Positions 54,236 through 64,000 of a DNA stretch of 64,000 bases are shown one piece after another. Position 1 is the stretch's first letter; every line of letters starts with the position of its first letter. This stretch comes from Bog-756 sp963837805 (GTDB lineage: Bacteria > Actinomycetota > Acidimicrobiia > Acidimicrobiales > RAAP-2), in contig CAWIOU010000018.1 in NCBI GenBank assembly GCA_963837805.1, forward strand, positions 79,072 to 143,071. Reading direction: 5' to 3'. The translations under genes and the position numbers were made by a program. The notes under the pieces were generated by a model, which was given only the letters and a program-made list of their open reading frames with translations, was not told the origin of the DNA and did not search any database.

Positions 54236-54236
<1 letters not shown>
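54209..54236 (-). terminator. Hairpin at the 3' end of the ThyX-like gene
   Basis: ACCTGGGAG (54209-54217) and CTCCCAGGT (54228-54236) pair perfectly around a 10-base loop, starting at the last base of the stop codon. No T-run follows. Confidence 0.65.
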
Positions 54237-55894
<1,658 letters not shown>

Positions 55895-55906
55895 GCCCGG
55901 ATCACA

Positions 55907-57976
55907 CTACGACGGCACCGGCGGGTCAGGCGCGGACCCCAGTGACGCCGGGTCGTCGGCGCCCACCACCCCCCGCCGCAGGAGGGCCACGGCCAGCTGG
56001 GCGGCCTCCCGGGTCCCCGGCTCGGGGGCCACCTGGGCCAGCTGGCGCACCAGGTCGATCACCTGGCGGACGTTGCGGACGAAGTCCCCGGGCGCGATGT
56101 CGGTCTCCCGGAGGACCGAATCGAGGGTCGCCCCCTTGGCCCAGGCGATCACCGCCCGGGCCAGACCGGGGTCGGGGCGCCGGGTCCTCCGCAGGCCGAC
56201 CCGCCGTTCGTCGGCCCGGAGCCCGGCGGCCAGGCCGTCCAGCCGGGCCAGCCGGTCGACCACCCGCGACTGGCGCGGTGCGGGGTTGTCGTCGCCGGCC
56301 CGGCGGGCCTCGAAGGTGAAGGCGGAGACCACCCCGGCCAGCAGCGCCGGGTCGAGCCCGTCGAGCAGCCCGTGACGGAGGGCCTCGGTCACCAGCAGGT
56401 CCGACTCGTGGTAGATCGATCCGAGGGCGTGCCCGGCCTCGGTCATCCGCCAACCCTCGATGAAATCCCGATCCTCGAGGACGGCCAGCCGCCGGTCGAG
56501 CTGGGCCGAGAGGGACACCGAGCCCTCCGGGGCCTGCCACTGACCGTAGGAGGCGGCCAGCAACCGGTGGGCCTCGTCCCGGGTCCACCGGCGGACCAGG
56601 TTCACGGCCAGGTTGTAGGTGGGATGGAACGACGAGACGAGATCGGGGGGCGGCGCCACCGCGGTCCGGGCCACCAGGCTGAACGGCGTGGCCGGCGACC
56701 AGAGCACGAAGGCATGGCCCACGGTATCGATCCCCCGACGGCCGGCCCGCCCGGTCAACTGCCGGTATTCGCCCGATGTCAGGGCCGAGGTGTCCGCCCC
56801 CCGGAATTTGGCGAACCGCTCCACCACCACCGTCCGGGCCGGCATGTTGATACCGAGGGCCAGGGTCTCGGTGGCGAAGACCACCTTCAGCAGGCCCTCG
56901 GAGAAGCACTGCTCCACCGCCTGGCGGAAGGCGGGCACCAGCCCGGCGTGATGGGGGGCGATCCCCGCCTCCAGGGCCGCCGACCACGGTCCGTAGCCCA
57001 GGGTGGCCAGGTCGTCGTCGTCGAGCCGGTCCACCGCCTCCTCGGTCAGCCGGCGGATCCGCTGCCGTTCCTCGGGCGTGGTCAGCCGGATGCCGTCCTG
57101 CAGGCACTGCCGGGTGGCGTCGTCGCAGGCGGCCCTCGAGAAGATGAAGGTGATGGCGGGCAGCATGTCCTCGGCGGCGAGGTACTCGACCACCTGGGTG
57201 CGCCGGGGTACCCGGTGGCGGTGGCCCGGGTTCCGGCGGCGGCGCTCGTCGAGGACGGCACCGTCGGGGTTGGCCTTCCCGCCCCGGAGCAGCGGCAGCA
57301 CGGTCAGCCGATCGCTGCCCCGCTGGGCGATGGCGTAGTGATGATGGAGGGTCACCGGCCGGTGGGTCTCCACGATCACCCTGGTGGTGCCGCGCACCGA
57401 GGTGAGCCAGGCCCCGAAGTCGGTGGCATTGCTGACCGTGGCCGAGAGACTCACGAAACGCACCTCGGGCGGGGCCAGGACCAGCACCTCCTCCCAGACC
57501 GAACCCCGGTAGGGATCCTGGAGGTAGTGGACCTCGTCGAGGATGACCACGGCCAGATCGTCGAGGAGCGGGGAACGGGCGAAGATCATGTTGCGGAGGA
57601 CCTCGGTGGTCATCACCACCATCGGCGCCCCGGCCTGATGGGACACATCCCCGGTCAGCAGCCCCACCCGGTCCTCGCCGTAGCGCAGGGACAGTTCGGC
57701 GAATTTCTGGTTGGACAGGGCCTTGATCGGCGTCGTGTAGAAGGCCTTGCCCCCCGCCCTCACCGCCCGGGCGGCGGCGTACTCGGCGATCAGGGTCTTG
57801 CCCGATCCGGTGGGGGCGGACACCAGCACCGACTCCCCCCGGTCGATGGCGTCCATCGACCGTCGCTGGAACCCGTCGAGAGGAAAGGACAGGTCCGCCT
57901 CGAAGTGTTCCCGGAACCCCTCCCCCACCTGGTCACCGGCATCCTGGGCGGTCCCCCGGATGCCTCCGGGGGTCAT
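55907..57976 (-). CDS. helY: Ski2-like DEAD/DEAH-box RNA helicase (HelY type)
   Basis: 689 residues from ATG 57976. It overlaps the tatC stop by ATGA. Motif I VSAPTGSGKTLIAEYAAARA, Ia TTPIKALSNQKFAEL, II VVILDEVHYLQDP, III SLSATVSN, IV-V FATETLALGINMPARTVVVE and VI YRQLTGRAGRRGIDTVGHAF are all intact. The C-terminal region has the helical DSHCT-like end (ALRHGLLDGLDPALLAGVVS). Same place as helY downstream of tatC in mycobacteria. Probably unwinds structured RNA in turnover. Confidence 0.93.
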   Translation of the reverse strand: MTPGGIRGTAQDAGDQVGEGFREHFEADLSFPLDGFQRRSMDAIDRGESVLVSAPTGSGKTLIAEYAAARAVRAGGKAFYTTPIKALSNQKFAELSLRYGEDRVGLLTGDVSHQAGAPMVVMTTEVLRNMIFARSPLLDDLAVVILDEVHYLQDPYRGSVWEEVLVLAPPEVRFVSLSATVSNATDFGAWLTSVRGTTRVIVETHRPVTLHHHYAIAQRGSDRLTVLPLLRGGKANPDGAVLDERRRRNPGHRHRVPRRTQVVEYLAAEDMLPAITFIFSRAACDDATRQCLQDGIRLTTPEERQRIRRLTEEAVDRLDDDDLATLGYGPWSAALEAGIAPHHAGLVPAFRQAVEQCFSEGLLKVVFATETLALGINMPARTVVVERFAKFRGADTSALTSGEYRQLTGRAGRRGIDTVGHAFVLWSPATPFSLVARTAVAPPPDLVSSFHPTYNLAVNLVRRWTRDEAHRLLAASYGQWQAPEGSVSLSAQLDRRLAVLEDRDFIEGWRMTEAGHALGSIYHESDLLVTEALRHGLLDGLDPALLAGVVSAFTFEARRAGDDNPAPRQSRVVDRLARLDGLAAGLRADERRVGLRRTRRPDPGLARAVIAWAKGATLDSVLRETDIAPGDFVRNVRQVIDLVRQLAQVAPEPGTREAAQLAVALLRRGVVGADDPASLGSAPDPPVPS

Positions 57977-58722
57977 CGCCCGAGGAGCTTCCCGATGACG
58001 ATCGACATCTCGTAGAAGAGGTACATGGGAATGGCCAGGGCCATCATCGAGAAGGGGTCGGAGCTGGGGGTGACCACCCCGGCCACCACGACGATCCCCA
58101 CGATGGCCCAGCGCCGCCAGGACGAGAGCTTCTTCGGGGTGAGCACGCCGGCGATCTCGAGGGATACCAGGAGGACCGGGAACTCGAAGGTGAGACCGAA
58201 CACGGTCATCAGGAGCACGATCAGGCTGAGGTACTTGGTCGGGTCGAGGATCTCGGTCAGCGACGGACCCCCGATGTTCTTGAGCCACGCCAGTGCGTGG
58301 GGGAAGGTGATGTAGGCCACCACACAGCCCAGCGCGAACAGGAGGATCGAGGCCACGATGAAGGGGATGGCGTAGCGCTTCTCGTTCCGGTTCAGCCCCG
58401 GGGTCACGAACCGCCAGAACTCCCACAACAGCACCGGTGCGGCCAGGGCCATCCCCCCGTAGGCGGCGATCTTCACCCGCAGGGCGAGCCCGTCCAGCGG
58501 TCCGGTGATGTAGAAGCCGCAGCGGCGGGGTGAGATCTGGCAGTAGGGATGGCTGAGGAACGAGAGGATCCACGGGTAGAGCAGGAAGGCCGCCGTACCG
58601 GTGATGAGGAAGGCGACCACGCACACCAGTACCCGCGACCGCAGTTCGGTCAGGTGCTCGACCAGCGTCATGGAGTCGGGCTGGGGGCGGGCCTCGCTCC
58701 GTCGCTTCAGTGAGATGGCCAT
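57973..58722 (-). CDS. tatC: Sec-independent translocase TatC
   Basis: 249 residues with six membrane helices: SMTLVEHLTELRSRVLVCVV, FYITGPLDGLALRVKIAAYG, WEFWRFVTPGLNRNEKRYAI, PKKLSSWRRWAIVGIVVVAG, VVTPSSDPFSMMALAIPMYL. The N-terminal E-L-R-S-R and loop L-W-E-F-W-R-F are the conserved twin-arginine-binding surfaces. Works with TatA/B to move folded proteins. Confidence 0.97.
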   Translation of the reverse strand: MAISLKRRSEARPQPDSMTLVEHLTELRSRVLVCVVAFLITGTAAFLLYPWILSFLSHPYCQISPRRCGFYITGPLDGLALRVKIAAYGGMALAAPVLLWEFWRFVTPGLNRNEKRYAIPFIVASILLFALGCVVAYITFPHALAWLKNIGGPSLTEILDPTKYLSLIVLLMTVFGLTFEFPVLLVSLEIAGVLTPKKLSSWRRWAIVGIVVVAGVVTPSSDPFSMMALAIPMYLFYEMSIVIGKLLGR

Positions 58723-58771
58723 GGTTCTCGCGTTCGAACTGATCCGTGGGACGCCCGAAGGGCCGACCGGG

Positions 58772-59266
58772 TCAGTTCATCCCGGGGTCGTCGGGAACGG
58801 CCCTGCCTGACGACCGGACCTGGTGGACGATTCCGCCGGGATCTGAGATCAGCACCCCAGGGACGCCCGGCGGCTCTTCGGAGGCATGCACGGTCCCCGC
58901 CGGTCGATTGGGACCGGCCGACGGTTGCACGGCATCTCCGTGCACGTCAGGAACTTCGGAGCCGTTGACCGTCCCGGATGTCGTGCCGTTGTCGGCACCG
59001 TTGGTGTCAGCCGAGTTGGCACTGTGGGAGTCGGCCAGGGTGTCGAGGAACGACAACGGGGACCGGACGGCGTGGGTGATGGTGTCGGTCGAGGGGAGGT
59101 CGGGGAAGGTGCCCCGCACCTCGCCCTCCAGCCGCTCGCGGAACTTGCGGAAGTCGCCCCACAGCCCACCGATCTGCTTGGCCACCTTCGGGAGTTTGTC
59201 GGGACCGAGGACGACGAGGGCCACCACCAGGATGACCAGCACTTTCGCCGGGCTGAGAAAGGGCAT
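58772..59266 (-). CDS. TatA/TatB-family translocase subunit
   Basis: 164 residues. MPFLSPAKVLVILVVALVVL is the single N-terminal membrane helix, and GPDKLPKVAKQIGGLWGDFR the amphipathic helix with the G-P hinge. The remaining 100 residues are disordered (S, T, G, N rich). The length and the preceding proline-containing FLSP favour TatB-like over a short TatA, but the two cannot be separated by sequence alone. Upstream of tatC, 49 bp away. Confidence 0.88.
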   Translation of the reverse strand: MPFLSPAKVLVILVVALVVLGPDKLPKVAKQIGGLWGDFRKFRERLEGEVRGTFPDLPSTDTITHAVRSPLSFLDTLADSHSANSADTNGADNGTTSGTVNGSEVPDVHGDAVQPSAGPNRPAGTVHASEEPPGVPGVLISDPGGIVHQVRSSGRAVPDDPGMN

Positions 59267-59331
59267 GGCATCGAGTGTACCGGCGTCCGGCACCGATTTG
59301 CGCCTCGGCCACCCGGCCGGTCCCGGGTCGC

Positions 59332-60132
59332 TCACCCGGGCGGCGAGACCGGAGGTCCGCGGACCGGCGAGGAAGGGCGGCGGGGTGATCGCCTCGGACC
59401 CAGGGCCACCGCCACCATGAGCACCACCAGGACCACCGCCACCGCCGACAGGAGCACGATCCAGCTGAGATCGCTGAGGGGCCACACCACGAACGCCATC
59501 TTGCCGACGATCAGATTGCCGGAGATGGGGCCGAAGTAACGGCTGTCCTCCGAGTTGGTGCGGTTGTCGCCCATCACGAAGTACTCCCCGGCTGGGACCG
59601 TGTAGGGATGGGCGAGACTGAAGGCATAGGGAACGGGGCTGGGCGAGGTGGTCGGGAGCGGTCGGGGCAGCCAGGGTTCGGCCAGTCGCTTCCCGTTGAT
59701 GTCGACCCGCCCGTGGACCGACGAGATGATGTCCCCGGGAAGCCCGATGACCCGCTTCACCAGGTCGGAGTAGTCGGCCCGTTCCAGGGGCGGGCGGCGG
59801 AAGACCACGATGTCGCCCCGGTCGACGCCGTGGAGGTCGTAGCTGAGCTTGTCGACCACGATGCGGTCGCCGACCTGCAGGGTCGGGAGCATCGATCCCG
59901 ACGGGATGAAGAACATCTGGGCCACCCAGGTGCGCACACCCACGGCCAGCAGCAGCGCCACGGCGATGACCACCAGCCATTCGATCCACCACCGCCGCGA
60001 CCGGGGCGCAACGATGGACGCGCCACCCTCGAGGTCGCCCACATCCAGACTGGGCACGGGGATCGGGGCCCGCAGTGCCGTGGCCACCGAGAGGGCGGGC
60101 GGCAGGGTTGGACGCGAGATGTCGGATTGCAC
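59332..60132 (-). CDS. lepB: Signal peptidase I (first of two)
   Basis: 266 residues. An N-terminal membrane helix (WIEWLVVIAVALLLAVGVRT), the catalytic serine in FIPSGSMLPTLQVGDRIVVD, RGDIVVFRRP, the catalytic lysine in DLVKRVIGLPGD, and GDNRTNSEDSRYFGPI. A second C-terminal helix (DLSWIVLLSAVAVVLVVLMV) makes it longer than its neighbour. Cleaves signal peptides outside the membrane. Confidence 0.95.
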   Translation of the reverse strand: MQSDISRPTLPPALSVATALRAPIPVPSLDVGDLEGGASIVAPRSRRWWIEWLVVIAVALLLAVGVRTWVAQMFFIPSGSMLPTLQVGDRIVVDKLSYDLHGVDRGDIVVFRRPPLERADYSDLVKRVIGLPGDIISSVHGRVDINGKRLAEPWLPRPLPTTSPSPVPYAFSLAHPYTVPAGEYFVMGDNRTNSEDSRYFGPISGNLIVGKMAFVVWPLSDLSWIVLLSAVAVVLVVLMVAVALGPRRSPRRPSSPVRGPPVSPPG

Positions 60133-60174
60133 CAGGTCGCGAGGCTACTCCACGGGCCCCGCCCGACCGCCTCC

Positions 60175-60828
60175 CTAGAGGCCCTTGATGTGGCTCAGCG
60201 GCCAGACCACGGCGACCGCCCGCCCGACGATCAGCGACTTCGGGATCGGCCCGAAATACCTGCTGTCCTCGGAATCGGTCCGGTTGTCGCCCATCACGTA
60301 GTACTCGCCGGCCGGGATCTTGACCGGGCCGGGCAGGTCGAACTGGGGATGGGCGTCTCCGGGGAGGGCGCCGGTGTAGCTGTCGGGCCCGGGCGGGAGC
60401 CAGGGCTCGTCCAACCGCTTCCCGTTGATGTAGACGTGGCCGCCCCGGGACGAGATGGTCTCCCCGGGCAGGCCGATCACCCGCTTGACCAGATCGGCGT
60501 ATTCCTGGTCCTCGAGGGGGGGCCGGGCGAACACCACGATGTCCCCGCGGTGGATGCTGTGGACGTCGTAGCTCAACTTGTTGACGATGATCCGGTCGCC
60601 GATCTGGAGCGTCGGGTACATCGAGAGCGACGGGATCGAGAACGACTGGACCACGTAGGTCCGGAGCACCAGGGTGCACAGGAGCACGGCGATCAGGATG
60701 ATCGCCCACTCGATCACCGTCCGGTAGCCGCGGCGACCCAGCGGTTCCGGCGTGACCTGGTCGCCGCCCTCGTCGAGGAGCAGGCCAGATCCAGTCGCAG
60801 AGGTCAGATCGCCGGTGGGTTGACTCAC
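60175..60828 (-). CDS. lepB: Signal peptidase I (second of two)
   Basis: 217 residues. VIEWAIILIAVLLCTLVLRT is the anchor; FSIPSLSMYPTLQIGDRIIV holds the serine, with L-S-M in place of G-S-M, and DLVKRVIGLPGETISSRGGH the lysine. It lacks the C-terminal helix of the neighbour at 59332-60132, 42 bp away. Close similarity of the two shows a tandem duplication; the different serine surround and anchoring suggest different substrates or timing. Confidence 0.94.
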   Translation of the reverse strand: MSQPTGDLTSATGSGLLLDEGGDQVTPEPLGRRGYRTVIEWAIILIAVLLCTLVLRTYVVQSFSIPSLSMYPTLQIGDRIIVNKLSYDVHSIHRGDIVVFARPPLEDQEYADLVKRVIGLPGETISSRGGHVYINGKRLDEPWLPPGPDSYTGALPGDAHPQFDLPGPVKIPAGEYYVMGDNRTDSEDSRYFGPIPKSLIVGRAVAVVWPLSHIKGL

Positions 60829-60901
60829 AACCAGAGGACGCTAGTTCACGCCGGGTCGACGGAGGCGTCGAGGTCGGGCTCCGGCCTCTGCCCGAGGCTG
60901 G

Positions 60902-62257
60902 TCACAGGCCGGCAATGAGCTTCTCGACCCGCTCGTCCTTCGACTTGAAGGGATCCTTGAGGAGCACGGTGCGCTGGGCCTGATCGTTGAGTTTCAGGTG
61001 CACCCAGTCCACCGTGAAGTCCCGACGACGCTCCTTGGCCTTCTTCACGAACTCGCCCCGGAGGCGGGCCCGGGTGGTCTGGGGCGGGACGGACATGGCC
61101 GTGACGATGTCGGCGTCGTCGCAGATCCGATCGAGCTGGTCGTGGCGCTGCAGGCGGTAGTAGAGGCCCCGGGTCCGGTCCACGTCGTGGTACTGGAGGT
61201 CGAGCAGCGACACCGCCGGGCTGTGAGCGAGAGCCCGTGCCGTTCGCGGTAGCGGTCGATCAGGCGGTACTTGGCCACCCAGTCGCACTCCCGGTGCAGT
61301 GACAACGGGTCCGACTCGAGCCCTTTCAGGCAGTGTTCCCACATGTCGAGGGCCTGATCCTCCTGGGGCGACAGGCCCTGCCGATCGCGGTAGCGGATGG
61401 CCCGCTGGAGGTACTCGCCCTGGATGTCCAGCGCGCTCATCTCCCGTCCGTTGGCCAGGCGGACCGGTCGCCGGCAGGTGATGTCGTGGCTGATCTCCCG
61501 GATGGCCCGGATCGGGTTCTCCAGGGTCAGGTCCCGCATCACCGTCGAAGGATCCTCGAGCATCCGCAGCACGATGCTGGTGGCGCCGACCTTGAGGAAG
61601 GTGGCGTACTCGCTCATGTTGGAGTCGCCCACGATGACGTGGAGCCGCCGGTACTTCTCGGCGTCGGCGTGCGGCTCGTCCCGGGTGTTGATGATGGGCC
61701 GGCTCCGGGTGGTGGCCGAGGACACTCCTCCCAGATGTGCTCGGCCCGCTGACTCAGGCAGAAGACGGCCCCCCGGGCCGTCTGCAGGACCTTCCCGGCA
61801 CCGGCATAGGCCTGCCGGCTCACCAGGAACGGGATCAGCACCTCGGTGTAGTGGGCGAAGTCGTCCCGCCGGCTGGTCAGATAGTTCTCGTGGCAGCCGT
61901 AGGAGTTGCCGGCCGAGTCGGTGTTGTTCTTGAACAGGTAGATGTCCCCGCGGATGCCCTCCTCCCGCAGGCGGGCCTCGGCCCCCTCCACCAGCGACGA
62001 GAGGATCCACTCCCCGCCTTGTCGTGCACGACGAGCTCGGCGATGGCGTCGCACTCCGGGGTGGCGTACTCGGGGTGGCTGCCGACGTCGAGATAGAGCC
62101 GGGCACCGTTCTCGAGGAAGACATTGGAGGAGCGGCCCCAGCTGACCACCCGCCGGAAGAGGTAGCGGGCCACCTCGTCAGGACTCAAGCGTCTCTGCCC
62201 GCGAGGGTGCAGGTCACCCCGTATTCGTTCTCCAAGCCGTAGATACGCTTGTCCATC
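60902..62257 (-). CDS. pafA: Pup-protein ligase PafA (frameshifted as read)
   Basis: From ATG 62257: MDKRIYGLENEYGVTCT, then LSPDEVARYLFRRVVSWGRS, RLYLDVGSHPEYATPECDAI, GDIYLFKNNTDSAGNSYGCH, GVSSATTRSRPIINTRDEPH, RRLHVIVGDSNMSEYATFLK, and the end TTRARLRGEFVKKAKERRRD, FTVDWVHLKLNDQAQRTVLL. All ATP- and Pup-binding blocks are present. Ligates the C-terminal glutamate of Pup to lysines of target proteins. The frame breaks near 62190, 62015, 61715 and 61220, but the span is 452 codons, the normal length, so compensating sequence errors are likelier than decay. Confidence 0.88.
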
Positions 62258-62332
62258 ACCCTCACGGTACCGTGGAGACAGCCCACATCCACGTACCCGC
62301 AGTTGGCGGCCGTGGCCGGCGACCTGGTTCGC

Positions 62333-63008
62333 TCAGCCCAGCAGGTTCTCCAGTTCGACGTCCATCAGCCTGCGGAAGGCCCTTCTCCCGTTGCCCTGGG
62401 CCAGAACGGCCACCTCGAGATCCGAACCTCCGAGGGTCTGGTCGGGACCCGAGAGCGAGTTCACCGCCGCCCGCAGCGCCTCGGGGAGGGCCCAGTCCGC
62501 GCCCACTGCTCCTCGAGCCGCTGGGCGATGGCCTCGGTCTCCCCACCCAGCACGGCGTAGCGGTCCTCGTCGGTGATGGTCCCTCGTAGGCGATGTGGTA
62601 CAGCTGGTGCGGTCGCAGCCCGGCGCCCAGCTCGGCCACCAGGATCTCCACCTCGAGCGGCTTCATCTCATGGGTGAACACCTGGCCGAGATACTGGGCG
62701 TAGAGGTTGGCCAGCGAACGGGCGTCCACATCCTCGCGGCTGTAGGCATAGCCCTTGGTGTCGGCGTGGCGGATACCCGAGACCCGCAACTGGTCGTACT
62801 CGTTGTACTTGCCCACGCCGCCGAAGGCGATCCGGTCATAGATCTCGCTGATCTTGTGGAGGGACCGGGAGGGATTCTCGGCCACGATGGCGATCCCCAT
62901 GTCGTAGACGGTGGCGATGAGCGACCGCCCCCGGGCGATGCCCTTCTGGGCGTACTCCGCCCGGTCCTTCATCACCTGTTCGGGGGCGACGTAGTAGGGC
63001 ATGGTCAT
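62333..63008 (-). CDS. prcA: Proteasome alpha subunit (frameshifted as read)
   Basis: From ATG 63008, overlapping prcB by ATGA: MTMPYYVAPEQVMKDRAEYA, QKGIARGRSLIATVYDMGIA, IVAENPSRSLHKISEIYDRI and GYAYSREDVDARSLANLYAQ, then in another frame TITDEDRYAVLGGETEAIAQ, and ending RRAFRRLMDVELENLLG. The alpha rings gate the 20S core. The 676-bp span is one base off a multiple of three, fitting a single net indel; breaks are near 62580 and 62510. Confidence 0.88.
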
Positions 63009-63827
63009 GGCTGCCGGCCCTCCGTCCTGCGCCGCTCGATAAGGGCGGCGAACCGCTCGGCCACCTCGTCCTCGGGCACGGGGCGAAACCTCGGCGGTGA
63101 CGGTGGCCACCAGCGAACAGATCCCCCTGATCAGGTCGGGACCACCGGTGGCGAACTCCTCGTCGGCCGCCTCGTAGAGACTCGATGGCCAGCTCCACAG
63201 CATGGTCGCGGGCCTCCCCGTCCGGTAGCGAGCTTGATGGTCGTCCGCGCACGCGGACACCGGACCCGGTCGCGTTGTGCTCGATCTCCTCGTAGTGGCC
63301 CCCGGTGACGTCATAGGTGAAGATGCGGCCGGTGCCGCGGGCCAGGTCGTACCCGGCGAACAGCGGGACCACCGCCAGCCCCTGCATGGCCATGGGGAAG
63401 GTGCTCCCTGTACGATCTGCCCCAGCTGGTTGGCCTTCCCCTCGAGGCTCAGCACCACACCTTCGACCTTCTCGTAGTGCTCGAGCTGGGTCTGGAAGAG
63501 CCGGACCATCTTGACCGCCGGCCCGGCGGCGCCGGCGATGGCCACCGCCGAGTAACGGCGGCGGGAAAGACCTTCTCCATGGCCCGGTGGGCGATGACAT
63601 GGCCCTCGGTGGCCCGCCGGTCGCCGGCCATCACAATGCCGTCGGCGAACCGAAGGGCCACGACCGTGGTGCCGTGCCGGAACTCGCTGCCCACCGCGCC
63701 CGACCCGGGCGTGGCCCCGGCGTGCCCGGCCGCCATCGTCGAGCGCATGGGGACCTGCAGCCGGCGCATCAGACCGGCGAAGTCCGGGCCGGGGTCGTCG
63801 GTTGTCGAAAACAGCGGCAGCGTCACC
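63005..63827 (-). CDS. prcB: Proteasome beta subunit (frameshifted as read)
   Basis: From GTG 63827: a propeptide of about 45 residues (VTLPLFSTTDDPGPDFAGLM) ends before the catalytic threonine in FRHGTTVVALRFADGIVMAG. The aspartate of FADG and the lysine of AMEKVF complete the site. Continuation is in other frames: AIAGAAGPAVKMVRLFQTQL, SLEGKANQLGQI, FPMAMQGLAVVPLFAGYDLA, RIFTYDVTGGHYEEIEHNAT, and EVAERFAALIERRRTEGRQP at the end. The span is one base off a codon multiple. Breaks near 63555, 63405, 63230, 63180 and 63085. Confidence 0.88.
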
Positions 63828-63832
63828 GGGGC

Positions 63833-64000
63833 TACTCGCCGCCCTTCTGCACGTAGTTGCGCACGAATTCCTCGGCGTCGTCCTCGAGCACCTCGTCGAT
63901 TCCGTCCAGGAGATTCGCCAGTTTCGCCTTCGATGCGTTCACCGGCTGCCGACGCCGCGAAAAACACCTTCATCACCGCTTGGGCCCGCTCGGTCGTCGT
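63833..64000 (-). CDS. pup: Prokaryotic ubiquitin-like protein Pup, partial
   Basis: The minus strand ends ASKAKLANLLDGIDEVLEDD, AEEFVRNYVQKGGE, stop at 63833, directly before the prcB start. This is the C-terminal half of Pup with its NYVQKGG core. The final residue is glutamate, so it is ready for ligation without prior deamidation by Dop. An upstream break near 63960 and the window edge hide the N-terminus. Confidence 0.85.

Noticed and set aside
56372..58015. 547-residue plus-strand open frame
   Set aside because: Antisense to helY, which has all helicase motifs; the antisense product is low-complexity.
63005..63827. Programmed frameshifting in prcB
   Set aside because: Several breaks at unrelated, non-slippery sites and similar breaks in prcA and pafA point to sequence error.

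Overview
The window is high-GC chromosomal DNA from an actinobacterium. The strongest marker is the 3' end: helY, tatC, a tatA/B gene, two signal peptidase I genes, pafA, prcA, prcB and pup lie on the minus strand in nearly the order seen around helY-tatC-tatA and the Pup-proteasome genes of Mycobacterium. Ku, LCP, class III cyclase, Ddn-like F420-dependent proteins, cadI and the MerR/glycine-cleavage neighbourhood agree. The double-domain ThyX, Pup ending in GGE and the accessory envelope genes make a member of the Acidimicrobiia plausible; that narrower placement is inference.

Layout. 0-21.6 kb is an accessory region: a SEC-C protein fragment, IS remnants, small HTH and zinc-ribbon genes, an OafA-type acyltransferase, an ISL3-family element with visible terminal repeats and target duplication, two paralogous secreted PQQ-type beta-propeller genes, an arylsulfotransferase-like gene plus a detached inverted fragment of a second copy, an IS630-family element, and two large membrane proteins (AftB-like and YfhO-like). 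Almost every long gene here is broken by single-base frameshifts. 21.5-35.8 kb holds clean housekeeping and envelope genes (Ku, methyltransferase, cyclase, LCP protein, amidohydrolase, GT-C enzyme, gamma-carbonic-anhydrase-like protein, CorA) and a four-gene coupled minus-strand operon ending in a lipoprotein and a serine-rich repeat protein. 35.9-41.1 kb is a MerR regulator, a PD-(D/E)XK-like protein and glycine cleavage genes gcvT, gcvPA and gcvPB. 43.1-45.2 kb is an arsenic/metal module: arsR divergent from cadI-aqpS-arsC, with a readable promoter and operator between them. 45-54 kb carries small zinc-ribbon proteins, F420 and nitroreductase proteins, an HtrA protease, GNAT enzymes and a DUF4193 protein. 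54.2-64 kb is ThyX-like, RNA helicase, Tat export, signal peptidases and the Pup-proteasome system.

Sequence quality matters for interpretation. Frameshifts cluster at both ends of the window and hit pafA, prcA and prcB, whose conserved sequence simply continues in another frame. This looks more like uncorrected indels near the ends of a draft contig than true decay, so the broken genes of the first 21 kb may also be intact in the living cell. No tRNA, rRNA, CRISPR array or replication origin was found.
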